From contig JAEWCY010000261.1 of assembly GCA_023390395.1 (NCBI GenBank), positions 1 through 52,971 on the forward strand: a stretch of DNA of 52,971 nt, in the 5' to 3' direction. The position numbers were made by a program, and so were the translations under genes. The notes under the pieces were generated by a model that ran no database searches, was not told the origin of the DNA, and saw nothing but the letters and a program-made list of their open reading frames with translations. Below are positions 27,288-35,813 of this stretch, in pieces. Origin of the DNA: Pseudomonadota bacterium. Its GTDB lineage: Bacteria > Desulfobacterota > Desulfovibrionia > Desulfovibrionales > Desulfovibrionaceae. Position 1 is the stretch's first letter. Each line of letters opens with the position of its first letter.

Positions 27288-28763
27288 ATGAAAAAGCGTT
27301 TGGGAGCTCTGGCCCTGGCGGCCAGCATGGTCGTGGGCCTCGTCGGCGCCGCCCATGCCGCCACCGAGGTCAAGATGACCGGTGATGCCCGTGTCTACGG
27401 CAACTTCTTTGAAAACCGCAACTACACCGGCTGGAACAAGACCGGCACCAAGACCGAAGACACCTTCGAGATCTGGGAGCGCTTCCGCCTGCGCACCGAC
27501 TTCGTGGCCAGCGAGGCCGTGAAGTTCCGCTTGGGCGTCAAGGTGGAAGATACCTGGGGTCAGGGCACTTTCACCGCCGCCAACCCCTCCGCTGCCGTGC
27601 AGGTCGACCTGGCCTACCTGCAGTTCAAGGTTCCCGGCTGCGACGGCGTCGAAGTGACCGCCGGTCTGCAGGACGTCAACCTGCCCCAGAGCGGCCTGTT
27701 CTACAACAGCCCGGTCTGGAGCGACAAGATGGCCGCCCTGACCATCAAGGCCCCGCTGGTCGACAAGACCCTGGGCGTGCTGGCTGGTTTCGGTCGTCTG
27801 ATCGACACCAACCGGACCTTCGACACCACCACCACCCAGGTGTCTGACGAGCTGGACGCCTACTTCCTGGCCCTGCCCGTCACCGTCGAAGGCTTCAAGG
27901 CCACCCCGTGGGCCATGTTGTCCGTGGCCGGCCGCAACGCCAACTACACCTGGAAGGACACCACCGACGTCGCCGAATGGGGCAACACCTTCGCCAACAC
28001 CCTGGTGTCTTCCGCCAGCGCCAGCAACATGACCACTCCCGGTGCCGTTGGGTACTGGAAGAACAGCCAGAACCCCTACTTCTGGGTCGGCGGCGCGTTC
28101 GAAGTGACCGCCCTTGATCCGGTGAAGTTCTATGCCGACGTGATCTACGGCGCCGGCGCCATGAGCGACCACAAGGCCGCCAAGCGCGAAGGCTGGATGA
28201 TCGACTTCGGCGCCGAGTACACCGGTCTGGACGTCGTCACCCCGCAGGTGTTCGCCTTCTGGTCCAGCGGCGAAGACAAGTCCACCCGCAACGGCTCCGA
28301 GCGCATGCCCTACATGCGTTCGCAGTGGGGTCCGGGCAACAGCTTCCTGTTCGACAGCAGCCAGGATCTGGGCAAGGGTTCCAACATGTACACCGATCCG
28401 GTCGGCAACTACGGCATCGGCGCCTCGCTGAACAACATCTCGCTCATCGAGAAGCTGACCAACCGCCTGACCTTCGTGTACGTGCGCGGCAACAACAACG
28501 CCCGCGCCATCCGTGACGCCCGCGCCTACTACAACAGCTCCTACTTCGCCATGGGCAAGGACCTGACCACGAACGAATACGTCATGGCCCTCAACCTCGA
28601 CACGAAGTACATGATCTACGAGAACCTGGCCGCCGTCATGGAAACCGGCTGGGCTCACGGCGAGTTCCAGGAGAGCGTCTGGGGTCATCGTCTGGTCCAC
28701 CAGGCCGACTCCAACGGCAACAACGCCTGGAAGGTCGCCTTCGGCCTGACCTACAAGTTCTAA
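27288..28763 (+). CDS. Outer-membrane porin, copy 1
   Basis: 491 aa. ATG 27288 follows TGGAGGAAG. A signal peptide (MKKRLGALALAASMVVGLVGAAHA) precedes a beta-barrel of the Desulfovibrio homotrimeric porin type, with the opening ATEVKMTGDARVYGNFF, many aromatic-girdle residues and a C-terminal Phe (FGLTYKF) as recognised by the Bam complex. It would admit small solutes such as sulfate, lactate or nitrite. Synonymous codon choice is strongly biased, as expected of a highly expressed gene. A nearly identical porin follows 274 bp downstream, separated by a strong terminator, so each has its own transcript. Confidence 0.9.
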   Translation: MKKRLGALALAASMVVGLVGAAHAATEVKMTGDARVYGNFFENRNYTGWNKTGTKTEDTFEIWERFRLRTDFVASEAVKFRLGVKVEDTWGQGTFTAANPSAAVQVDLAYLQFKVPGCDGVEVTAGLQDVNLPQSGLFYNSPVWSDKMAALTIKAPLVDKTLGVLAGFGRLIDTNRTFDTTTTQVSDELDAYFLALPVTVEGFKATPWAMLSVAGRNANYTWKDTTDVAEWGNTFANTLVSSASASNMTTPGAVGYWKNSQNPYFWVGGAFEVTALDPVKFYADVIYGAGAMSDHKAAKREGWMIDFGAEYTGLDVVTPQVFAFWSSGEDKSTRNGSERMPYMRSQWGPGNSFLFDSSQDLGKGSNMYTDPVGNYGIGASLNNISLIEKLTNRLTFVYVRGNNNARAIRDARAYYNSSYFAMGKDLTTNEYVMALNLDTKYMIYENLAAVMETGWAHGEFQESVWGHRLVHQADSNGNNAWKVAFGLTYKF

Positions 28764-28787
28764 AGGCGGATTTGCGACACCACGACG

Positions 28788-28815
28788 AGGGGGCCTTCGG
28801 GCCCCCTTTTTTTTT
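28788..28815 (+). terminator. Strong terminator of porin 1
   Basis: A perfect stem of eight pairs (AGGGGGCC / GGCCCCCT) closed by a TTCG tetraloop is followed by an uninterrupted run of nine T. Confidence 0.92.
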
Positions 28816-28956
28816 GCGCTGGCCGACGCCGCCCGCCGGGACGTCCCCTCATCGGGAAGCCGCCCGCCTCCCCGTCGGGGGCGTCAACGTGCGACCCTTT
28901 CTTTTTTTTTTGTAACTTGTTTCGGGAAATACCCGGGCGTATCGACTAATCACGAT

Positions 28957-28981
28957 AACTTCCGGATAGCCACCGGAAGTT
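28957..28981. promoter_or_regulatory. Inverted repeat in the leader of porin 2
   Basis: Arms AACTTCCGG (28957-28965) and CCGGAAGTT (28973-28981) form a perfect 9-bp repeat with a 7-nt spacer, 57 bp before the second porin start. The first porin has no counterpart, so it may allow the two copies to be regulated differently, either as an operator or as an mRNA stem. Confidence 0.5.
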
Positions 28982-29037
28982 GCGGTGCGTCGATGGTCAT
29001 CCGTTAGCAAGCCGCTCGTTATTTGGAGGAAGGAATT

Positions 29038-30510
29038 ATGAAGCGTTTGGGTTCGTTGGCCCTGGCGGCCAGCATGGTGCTCGGCCTTTTCGGCGCCGCC
29101 CATGCCGCCACCGAGGTCAAAATGACCGGTGATGCGCGTGTTTACGGCAACTTCTTTGAAAACCGCAACTACACTGGCTGGAACAAGACCGGCACCAAGA
29201 CCGAAGACACCTTCGAGATCTGGGAGCGCTTCCGCCTGCGGACCGACTTCGTGGCCAACGAGGCCGTGAAGTTCCGCTTTGGCATCAAGGTGGAAGATAC
29301 CTGGGGCCAGGGCACCTTCACCGCCGCCAACCCCTCCGCTGCCGTGCAGGTCGATCTGGCCTACCTGCAGTTCAAGGTTCCCGGCTGCGACGGCGTCGAA
29401 GTGACCGCCGGTCTGCAGGACGTCAACCTGCCCCAGAGCGGCCTGTTCTACAACAGCCCGGTCTGGTCCGATAAGATGGCGGCCCTGACTATCCAGGCTC
29501 CCCTTATCGACAAGACCCTGGGCGTCCTGGCCGGTTTCGGTCGTCTGATCGACACCAACCGGACCTTCGACACCACCACCACCCAGAAGGCTGATGAGCT
29601 CGACGCCTACTTCCTGGCCCTGCCCATCACCCTCGAGGGCTTCAAGGCCACCCCGTGGGGCATGGTGTCCGTGGCCGGCCGCAACGCCGACTACTCCTGG
29701 AAGGACACCACCGACGTCGCCGAATGGGGCAACAACTTCGCCAACACCCTGGTCTCTTCCGCCAGCGCCAAGAACATCGCCACTCCCGGCGGTGTCGGCT
29801 ACTGGAAGAACATGCAGAACCCCTACTACTGGGTCGGCGGCGCTTTCGAAGTGTCCGCTCTTGATCCGATCAAGTTCTATGCCGACGTGATCTACGGCGC
29901 CGGCGCCATGAACGACCACAAGGCCGCGCAGCGCCAGGGCTGGATGATCGACTTCGGCGCCGAGTACACCGGTCTGGACGTCGTCACCCCGCAGGTGTTC
30001 GCCTTCTGGTCCACCGGCGAAGACAAGTCCACCCGCAACGGCTCCGAGCGTATGCCTTACATGCGTTCGCAGTGGGGTCCGGGCAACAGCTTCCTGTTCG
30101 ACAGCAGCCAGGATCTGGGCAAGGGTTCCAACATGTACACCGATCCGGTCGGCAACTACGGTATCGGCGCTTCGCTGAACAACATTTCGTTCATCGAGAA
30201 GCTGACCAACCGCCTGACCTTCGTGTACGTGCGCGGCAACAACTCGCCCCGCGCCATCCGTGATTCGCAACTGTATTACAACAATGCGTACTTCACCATG
30301 GGTCACGACCTGACCAGCAACGAGTACGTCATGGGCCTCAACTTCGACACGAAGTACATGATCTACGAGAACCTGGCCGCCGTCATGGAGACCGGCTGGG
30401 CTCACGGTCAGTTCCAGGAGAGCGTCTGGGGACATCGCCTGGTCCACCAGTCCGACTCCAACGGCAACAACGCCTGGAAGGTTGCTTTCGGCCTGACCTA
30501 CAAGTTCTAA
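29038..30510 (+). CDS. Outer-membrane porin, copy 2
   Basis: 490 aa, one residue shorter than copy 1 in the signal region. ATG 29038 follows TTTGGAGGAAGG. The mature proteins are almost the same over their whole length; the visible differences cluster in a few places, for example VSDELDAYF versus KADELDAYF, the ASASNMTTPGAVG versus SAKNIATPGGVG loop, AKREGW versus AQRQGW, and the NNNARAIRDARAYYNSSYF versus NNSPRAIRDSQLYYNNAYF region. These look like surface-loop or periplasmic-turn changes. Its upstream leader differs completely from that of copy 1. The C-terminus again ends in Phe. Confidence 0.9.
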   Translation: MKRLGSLALAASMVLGLFGAAHAATEVKMTGDARVYGNFFENRNYTGWNKTGTKTEDTFEIWERFRLRTDFVANEAVKFRFGIKVEDTWGQGTFTAANPSAAVQVDLAYLQFKVPGCDGVEVTAGLQDVNLPQSGLFYNSPVWSDKMAALTIQAPLIDKTLGVLAGFGRLIDTNRTFDTTTTQKADELDAYFLALPITLEGFKATPWGMVSVAGRNADYSWKDTTDVAEWGNNFANTLVSSASAKNIATPGGVGYWKNMQNPYYWVGGAFEVSALDPIKFYADVIYGAGAMNDHKAAQRQGWMIDFGAEYTGLDVVTPQVFAFWSTGEDKSTRNGSERMPYMRSQWGPGNSFLFDSSQDLGKGSNMYTDPVGNYGIGASLNNISFIEKLTNRLTFVYVRGNNSPRAIRDSQLYYNNAYFTMGHDLTSNEYVMGLNFDTKYMIYENLAAVMETGWAHGQFQESVWGHRLVHQSDSNGNNAWKVAFGLTYKF

Positions 30511-30540
30511 ATGGCTGCTCGCTGACCACGACGCGCACTA

Positions 30541-30568
30541 AGGGGGGGCTTCGGCCCCCCCTTTTTTA
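30541..30568 (+). terminator. Strong terminator of porin 2
   Basis: Seven G, C, a TTCG loop, G, seven C and then TTTTTT: the same architecture as the porin 1 terminator. Confidence 0.92.
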
Positions 30569-30661
30569 TTCCACGTCGCGCTGTTGACGCCGCGCCCGGG
30601 CAAGAGCACTCTCGGCCGGAACAACAATCCCGCGTCCGCCTTGGACGCGCCAGGAGTCCCC

Positions 30662-31045
30662 ATGACGAAAGTCACCGTTTCCTCCCCCAACTCCCCGGCC
30701 GCCATCGGACCCTATTCCCTGGGCGTCTGGGCCGGCGACCTGCTGTTCGTGTCCGGCCAAACCCCCATCGACCCGGCCACCGGCGTCGTCGTTCCCGGAG
30801 ACGCCGCCGCCCAGGCCAGGCAGACCATCAAGAACGTGACCATGATCCTCGAAGCCGCCGGGCTCGGCCTGGACGACGTGGTCAAGTCCACCCTCTTCAT
30901 CAAGGACATGGACGCCTTCGCCGCCATCAACGCCGTGTACGCGGAGTTTTTCCGCGAGCCCTACCCGGCGCGTTCCTGCGTCGAGGTGGCCCGCCTGCCC
31001 CGCGACGTGCTCGTGGAGCTGGAAGTCGTGGCCAAGCGGCCCTAG
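30662..31045 (+). CDS. ridA: RidA/YjgF-family enamine/imine deaminase
   Basis: 127 aa, the family's normal length. The start at 30662 follows CCAGGAG. The signature motifs GPYSLGVWAGDLLFVSGQ, IDPATGVVV, LGLDDVVKSTLFIKDM and the C-terminal PARSCVEVARLPRDVLVELE are intact, with the conserved Arg that positions the substrate carboxylate in PARSCVEV. RidA hydrolyses reactive enamine/imine intermediates released by PLP enzymes such as threonine dehydratase, protecting other PLP enzymes. It lies just upstream of the TunR-like regulator in the same orientation but 115 bp away. Confidence 0.93.
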   Translation: MTKVTVSSPNSPAAIGPYSLGVWAGDLLFVSGQTPIDPATGVVVPGDAAAQARQTIKNVTMILEAAGLGLDDVVKSTLFIKDMDAFAAINAVYAEFFREPYPARSCVEVARLPRDVLVELEVVAKRP

Positions 31046-31059
31046 TCGCGGCCGCTCCG

Positions 31060-31083
31060 ATCACGCCACATGCCCCGCGTGAT
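31060..31083. promoter_or_regulatory. Inverted repeat upstream of the TunR-like gene
   Basis: ATCACGC (31060-31066) and GCGTGAT (31077-31083) form a perfect 7-bp repeat with 10-nt spacer, 77 bp before the regulator start and close to a TTGACA box at 31099-31104 (whose -10 partner is poor). It is a candidate autoregulatory site or a RidA terminator stem. Confidence 0.35.
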
Positions 31084-31159
31084 TATGGCCTGTTTCCCTT
31101 GACATTCTCCGGCCGGCCGGGAAACTTGCCTCACCCCCATGCAGCCGACGGGAGACCCC

Positions 31160-32236
31160 ATGTCCGATGTGAAGCAATCCAGTCCGCCAGCCGGCGGCGG
31201 GCGATTCCGGGCAGCCCGGATATTTTCCGTTCCCGACGACGTGAAGTTCCTGGACACCCTCGAACTCACGCGCCTTTCCGAAGCCTTCCAGGCCTGGACC
31301 GAGCGGGCCGGCCGGCCCGACGTGGCCGTGTCGCGAAACCGCGTGCGCCTGATCTACCTCATGCTGCGCCACACCGGCGCGCGCCTGGGCGAGGTGCTCG
31401 GCCTCGACGACCGCACCGACATCAACCTCGACACCCTGGCCGTCACCTACAGCCACGGCGAGGGCGAGGGGCGCGAAGTCCAGATCCCCGCCGAGCTGGG
31501 CGAGGCCCTGGGCTCGGTCTTCGCCAACCCGGCCTACGCGTCGCTGCGGGGCATCCTCTTCAAGCTCGACCAGGGGCACGTGCGCCGCAAGTTCTACGAG
31601 CGGGCCGACGAATGCGGCTTTTCCAAGGAGCTGGTCAACCCGAGCACCATCCGCCGCTCCCGGGCGGTGGAGCTTTTGCGCGACGACGTGCCCCTGCCCG
31701 TGGTCCAGCGCATCCTGGGCCATTCCACGGCCGACCTGACCGCCGCCTTCCTGCACCTGCCCGAGGACCAGCGGCGCAAGGTCGAGCGGCAAGTCCTCGC
31801 CCGGGAAACGCGCCGCACCAGCGCCCGAAACGCCTTCTTCGGCCGGGTGGCCCAGGTCCGCCGGGGCGACATCCAGACCCAGGTCGTGGTGGAGAGCCTC
31901 GGCGGCCATGCCGTGTCCGCGGTCATCACCAACGAGAGCCTGAAAAACCTCGGCGTCACCGAGGGCAGCTTCGTCACGGCCGAGATCAAGGCCCCCTGGG
32001 TGGTGCTCGAGGCCTGCGAGGAACTGCCCAAGGCCACCACCACCAACCGGTTCCTCGGCACGGTGGAGCTCACCCGCATCGGCGAGCTGACCTCGGAGGT
32101 CATCGTGGTCCTGTCCGACGGCACGCGGCTTTGCGCGGTCATCACCACCCAGAGCGCCCGGGAGCTGGAGCTGACCGAAGGCCGGCAGGTCTGGGCCATG
32201 TTCAACGCCTTCGCCGTGGTGCTCCACGTGGAGTGA
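31160..32236 (+). CDS. tunR: TunR-type molybdate/tungstate-responsive regulator (inactive integrase domain plus two Mop domains)
   Basis: 358 aa. Residues about 20-215 have the catalytic fold of tyrosine recombinases: HTGARLGEVLGL keeps the first Arg and VVQRILGHSTADLT the box-II region. The catalytic set is otherwise lost: the usual H-x-x-R-H reads STIRRS, and the nucleophilic Tyr (Y in IYTHV-like motifs) is Phe in AAFLHL. So it can bind DNA but should not cleave it. Residues about 222-358 are two Mop (TOBE-like) domains (SARNAFFGRVAQVRRGD and TTTNRFLGTVELTRIGE begin them) that bind oxyanions. This matches the TunR family described in Desulfovibrio, which represses tungstate/molybdate transport. 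No modABC/tupABC lies in the window. Confidence 0.87.
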   Translation: MSDVKQSSPPAGGGRFRAARIFSVPDDVKFLDTLELTRLSEAFQAWTERAGRPDVAVSRNRVRLIYLMLRHTGARLGEVLGLDDRTDINLDTLAVTYSHGEGEGREVQIPAELGEALGSVFANPAYASLRGILFKLDQGHVRRKFYERADECGFSKELVNPSTIRRSRAVELLRDDVPLPVVQRILGHSTADLTAAFLHLPEDQRRKVERQVLARETRRTSARNAFFGRVAQVRRGDIQTQVVVESLGGHAVSAVITNESLKNLGVTEGSFVTAEIKAPWVVLEACEELPKATTTNRFLGTVELTRIGELTSEVIVVLSDGTRLCAVITTQSARELELTEGRQVWAMFNAFAVVLHVE

Positions 32237-32241
32237 CGCCC

Positions 32242-32661
32242 ATGAAGAAGCTCATCGTCTGCCTCGACGGCTCGCCCCTGTCCCTGCGCGCCCTGGAGCT
32301 GGCCATCGAGGCCTCCCGTTGCGGCGAGACGGACATCCTGGCCGTCACGGCCGTGGAAGCCCTGTCGTTTTTCGACTGCGACGCCAAGGACTGCGACAAG
32401 GCCTTTGCCCACATCCTGCGGGAACCGCGGAAGATCCTGGCCGAGGCCGAGGCTTTCGCCGAGGAGCGCGGCGTGGTCATCCGCACCCTGGCCGAGCCCG
32501 GCCGGCCGGCCGAGACCGTGGCCCGCATCGCCCGCCAGGAGCATGCCGACGCCATCTACATCGGCAGCCGGGGCAAGGACGACGTGGAGCAGCTCCTGCT
32601 CGGCAGCGTGTCCACCCGGCTGGTCCAGATCGCGCCCTGCACCGTAGTGGTGGTCCGCTAG
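32242..32661 (+). CDS. Universal stress protein, UspA family
   Basis: 139 aa. MKKLIVCLDGSPLSLRALELA is the usual first strand and helix, and the ATP-binding motif G-x2-G-x9-GS is seen in GSRGKDDVEQLLLGSVSTRL near residue 112, so this member probably binds nucleotide. It starts 5 nt after the TunR-like stop and is likely co-transcribed. A pair of cysteines in FDCDAKDCDK is unusual and could respond to redox or metal. It is convergent with the autotransporter gene, 34 bp between stops. Confidence 0.9.
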   Translation: MKKLIVCLDGSPLSLRALELAIEASRCGETDILAVTAVEALSFFDCDAKDCDKAFAHILREPRKILAEAEAFAEERGVVIRTLAEPGRPAETVARIARQEHADAIYIGSRGKDDVEQLLLGSVSTRLVQIAPCTVVVVR

Positions 32662-32695
32662 CCCGTTCCCCTGAGCATCCGGCGCGTGCCCGGCC

Positions 32696-35488
32696 TCAGA
32701 AGGTCAGGCGCGCGCCCAGGGACAGGGACAGGTCGGAACGCGCGGCCCCGGAAGTGACGTCGCACCGGGCGGTCAGGGCCTTGCCTCCGACCCCGCCCAG
32801 GGTCAGGGCCGCGCCCAAGCGCCCCTGGTCCCGGTCGGGCCGCCCGCCGCCGGTGGAAAAACTTCGCCCGGGCGCGCCCTCGAAGGAGGCGCGCACCTCC
32901 GGCGCGATGGAGCCGTACTCGTGCCGCCAGCCACCCCAGGCCTCGGGGCGCAGGCGCAGCCCGCCAAGCTCGAAGACCTTCTCCAGACGTAGCCCCAGCA
33001 CGGACGTCAGGGACGCGTCGCTTGTGGCCGGGAAAAGCAGGTTGGCCGCCCCGGCCCCGGATTCCCCGACCGCGTCGCGCGAGAGCAGCAGGTACTGGCC
33101 CTCGACGAAGGGCTCGGCCGCCAGTCCCCCGCCCAAATCCACGATCCGCCCGGCCCGCAGATAGCCCAGCGCCTCCCGCATGGTCGTCCGGCTCGACGCC
33201 GTGGCCCCCCAGAAGGGGATGGGCCGCTCGGCGTAGGCGCGGTGCGCGCCGTAGGTCAGGAGCACGTCCAGGCTCCAGGGGGAGACGTCAAGGGAGGCGT
33301 AGGGGCCGATGCGCCAGATGTGGTCGTCGCCGCTGCCCTTGCCGGCCTGGTAGTCGGCCCGGGACCAGGCGTAGCCGCCGGCCAGGCCCAGGCGCAGCCA
33401 GGGGGAGACCCGGGCTCCGGCCCCGGCCATGAGCCCGGTCAGGTCGCTGACGTAGCCCGGCGCGCCGCCGCCGGCCGAGCCCTGGCCATGGCCGCCGTAA
33501 AAGGAGGCGAAGGCTTCGAGCGGTCCTTCCTCGGTCGTGGCCGGCGCGCTCCCGGAGCCGGTGGGCAGGGCCGCCCGCCAGGGCGCGGGGGAAAGCCCGG
33601 CCCCGCCCGGGCCGCCGAGGGTTCCGGCCGCCTGGGCCAGGTCGGCCGGCCCGGCGTCCGTGGCGGCGAATCCGGCCGGAGCCAGGCCCAGCCCCCCTTC
33701 CCCGCCGCGTACGCCGCGCAGGCGCGCGGCAAAGGCGCTGGTGAAGGCCGAGGCCGCGTCCACGGCCAGGACCATGGTCCGGGTCTGCGGCCCCGGGGAA
33801 AGCTGGGCCGTGGCCGCCACGGGATCGCCGTACTGGTCCAGGCGGCCGATGAGCCCCTCCATGCCCGGGGCGACGCCAAGGGTGAGGCTGTCCAGGGCCG
33901 TGCCCAGGGACCGGTTGGCGGCCAGGCGGCCGTACCAGCCCGTGTCGCGCAGGGCCGTGACCGAAAGCTCCCCGCCGGAAGCGCCGGAGACGAACCGCAC
34001 CATGGGCAGGTTGCTCGATACGGCCAGCCCCGTTTCCGGCGCGTCCAGGCGCGCGGCCTCGGCGATGACGTAGCGCATGCCGGCCGGCACGTAGCCGCTG
34101 GCGTCGAAGGTCAGGGACAGGCTCGTGTCCCCGGCCAGGCGCAGGGTCTCCACGTTGGCCACGGGTCGGGACGTGCCGTAGGGCGACAGGGCGAAGGCGA
34201 GGCTCGATCCGCCGCTTGCCGTCATGACGTCGTCCCCGCCGCCGAGGTCCACCGCCCCGGACAACGTCCCGCCGCGCACGGTCAGGCTGTCCGCGCCGTC
34301 GCCGGTGCGCACGGCGTAGGCCCCACCGGAAATGGAGCCGGTGTCGACGATGGCCGTGTCCCCGGCGTCGGCCCGCACCGCCGTGCCCGGACTTGCGATG
34401 GCGCCCGTGTTGACGAGAGTGTTGCCCGGGCCGGAAAGCGGCGCGGACAGCGACCCGGCCACGGGGGCTCGGCCCAGAAACAGCACGGCCACGTCCTCGG
34501 TGCCGTCCAGGCCGTACTTCTTGGCTGTCGATCCCGTGATGGTCCCGGCGTTGGTCACGGTGTAGCCCGGGGAGGAGATGAGCAGGCCCTGGCCGCCCGA
34601 GACCACCGCCCCGGCGTCGATGACCACCGAGTCCCCGCGCGGCTGGAAGAGTCGGCCGGCCCAGAGCGTGTCCAGGTCGCCGGTGACGTGGAAGTCCCCG
34701 GAGCCGTTGCCGGCGGTATAGAGGTAGGAGGTCAGGGAATAGACGGCGTAGAGGGTGTAGGACCGCCCGCCGAGAACGATGAATTCCGACAGCCCCCGGA
34801 TGTCGGCCAAGCTGTCCCCGTAGCCCCAGCGGTAGGTGTAGCCGAGCTGGGTCCAGGGAAAGTGGGACGCGCCGTAGGCCTGGCCCATCCAGGTGGCGTA
34901 ATAGGCCGTGAAGTCGGCGTAGGCCGCCTCGGACATGCCGGCGGGCCTCACGCCCGGGGCGTTTGTGCCGAGCGAGGCGGGCTGGCCGGCGATGGACGGG
35001 TCGCGGGTGGGACGCTGGATGGTGTCGATGGTCGGGGAGACGAGCATCTCCACGATGGCGGTGTTGGTGTTGGCGTCGGACATGCCGAGCGCCCGGGAGG
35101 TCTCGAGCTTGACATTGGCCGCCGTGACGCCCAGGCGCGCCCAGTAGGACTTGAGCTCGCCGCCGATGGTCACCCAGGTGGCGCTGGTGGACGGGGAGCC
35201 GTAGACCGTCATGGCCAGGCCGGGATAGGCGCTCTGGTAGTAGGAGTCCTTGGTGAAGGTGGTGGCCACGAGCTTGCCGTCGACATACGTGTTGCCGTCG
35301 CCGCTGCCCGGGCCCGTGACCACCTTGAGGTCGTTGACGACCCAGGGGCCGGGGTTGGCGGCGTTGGCTTGCGCCTCGACCACGGCTTGGTCGTACTGGG
35401 CGGCGTTGTCGGCCCGGGCGGGCGGACAGGCGAGGCACAGGCAAAGGAGCGACGACGCGACGAGACGCGGCAAGGCCGAGGCGCGCAT
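32696..35488 (-). CDS. Autotransporter (type Va secretion) protein
   Basis: 930 aa. Signal peptide at residues 1-26 (cleavage near PARA-D). The N-terminal passenger first has a globular Tyr/Ser/Thr-rich region (to about 300), then Gly/Ser/Asp repeats such as GAVVSGGQGLLISSPGYTVTN and TGDGADSLTVRGG that resemble a right-handed beta-helix. The last 270 residues form the autotransporter barrel (GGHGQGSAGGGAPGYVSDLTG onward), ending SLSLGARLTF with the C-terminal Phe. ATG 35488 follows GGAGGG. The passenger is probably displayed or released at the cell surface. No protease or lipase catalytic motif was recognised, so adhesion or another surface role is open. Confidence 0.88.
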   Translation of the reverse strand: MRASALPRLVASSLLCLCLACPPARADNAAQYDQAVVEAQANAANPGPWVVNDLKVVTGPGSGDGNTYVDGKLVATTFTKDSYYQSAYPGLAMTVYGSPSTSATWVTIGGELKSYWARLGVTAANVKLETSRALGMSDANTNTAIVEMLVSPTIDTIQRPTRDPSIAGQPASLGTNAPGVRPAGMSEAAYADFTAYYATWMGQAYGASHFPWTQLGYTYRWGYGDSLADIRGLSEFIVLGGRSYTLYAVYSLTSYLYTAGNGSGDFHVTGDLDTLWAGRLFQPRGDSVVIDAGAVVSGGQGLLISSPGYTVTNAGTITGSTAKKYGLDGTEDVAVLFLGRAPVAGSLSAPLSGPGNTLVNTGAIASPGTAVRADAGDTAIVDTGSISGGAYAVRTGDGADSLTVRGGTLSGAVDLGGGDDVMTASGGSSLAFALSPYGTSRPVANVETLRLAGDTSLSLTFDASGYVPAGMRYVIAEAARLDAPETGLAVSSNLPMVRFVSGASGGELSVTALRDTGWYGRLAANRSLGTALDSLTLGVAPGMEGLIGRLDQYGDPVAATAQLSPGPQTRTMVLAVDAASAFTSAFAARLRGVRGGEGGLGLAPAGFAATDAGPADLAQAAGTLGGPGGAGLSPAPWRAALPTGSGSAPATTEEGPLEAFASFYGGHGQGSAGGGAPGYVSDLTGLMAGAGARVSPWLRLGLAGGYAWSRADYQAGKGSGDDHIWRIGPYASLDVSPWSLDVLLTYGAHRAYAERPIPFWGATASSRTTMREALGYLRAGRIVDLGGGLAAEPFVEGQYLLLSRDAVGESGAGAANLLFPATSDASLTSVLGLRLEKVFELGGLRLRPEAWGGWRHEYGSIAPEVRASFEGAPGRSFSTGGGRPDRDQGRLGAALTLGGVGGKALTARCDVTSGAARSDLSLSLGARLTF

Positions 35489-35750
35489 GGTTCCCTCCGG
35501 GCCGTTTCGGGTGTGCTTCCGTGATAGGGAGAGCGTCGCCCGGCGTCAATGCGCCGCTCCCGGAGCATTGCGTCCGCTTCGGCTCGACTCCATCGTTGGT
35601 CCTCGAATATCAACGACCTTCAAAATGCATTTTTCCTGAAATTTCCAAGGTACACCCTGTCAATACCCTTGGAGAATAGGCGACGTTGCGCGAGATCACC
35701 TTGATTTTCGTCGCGCCGTTTCAGGCGATTCCCTTGCCCTGCGGGAAAAT
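35489..35750. other. Upstream region of the autotransporter gene
   Basis: The gap between the autotransporter start and the nrfA terminator has no gene. It holds an interrupted dyad, CCAAGG (35645-35650) and CCTTGG (35667-35672), surrounding a minus-strand TTGACA (revcomp of 35658-35663 TGTCAA region) in a locally A/T-richer stretch. It could be the regulated promoter of the autotransporter, but no convincing -10 lies at the right spacing. Confidence 0.35.
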
Positions 35751-35791
35751 AAAAAGGCCGCGCCCTTCCCCTTACGGGAAGAGGCGCGGCC
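35751..35791 (-). terminator. Rho-independent terminator of nrfHA
   Basis: A 15-bp stem with one bulge (GGCCGCGCC-CTTCCC / GGGAAG-A-GGCGCGGCC) and 5-nt loop is followed on the minus strand by TTTTT, 23 bp beyond the nrfA stop. Confidence 0.88.
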
Positions 35792-35813
35792 GAAACGCGC
35801 TGTCGCCTCGCCC

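Noticed and set aside
33242..35524. A 760-codon plus-strand open frame over the autotransporter
   Set aside because: Shadow of the autotransporter gene, no start signal and no domain.
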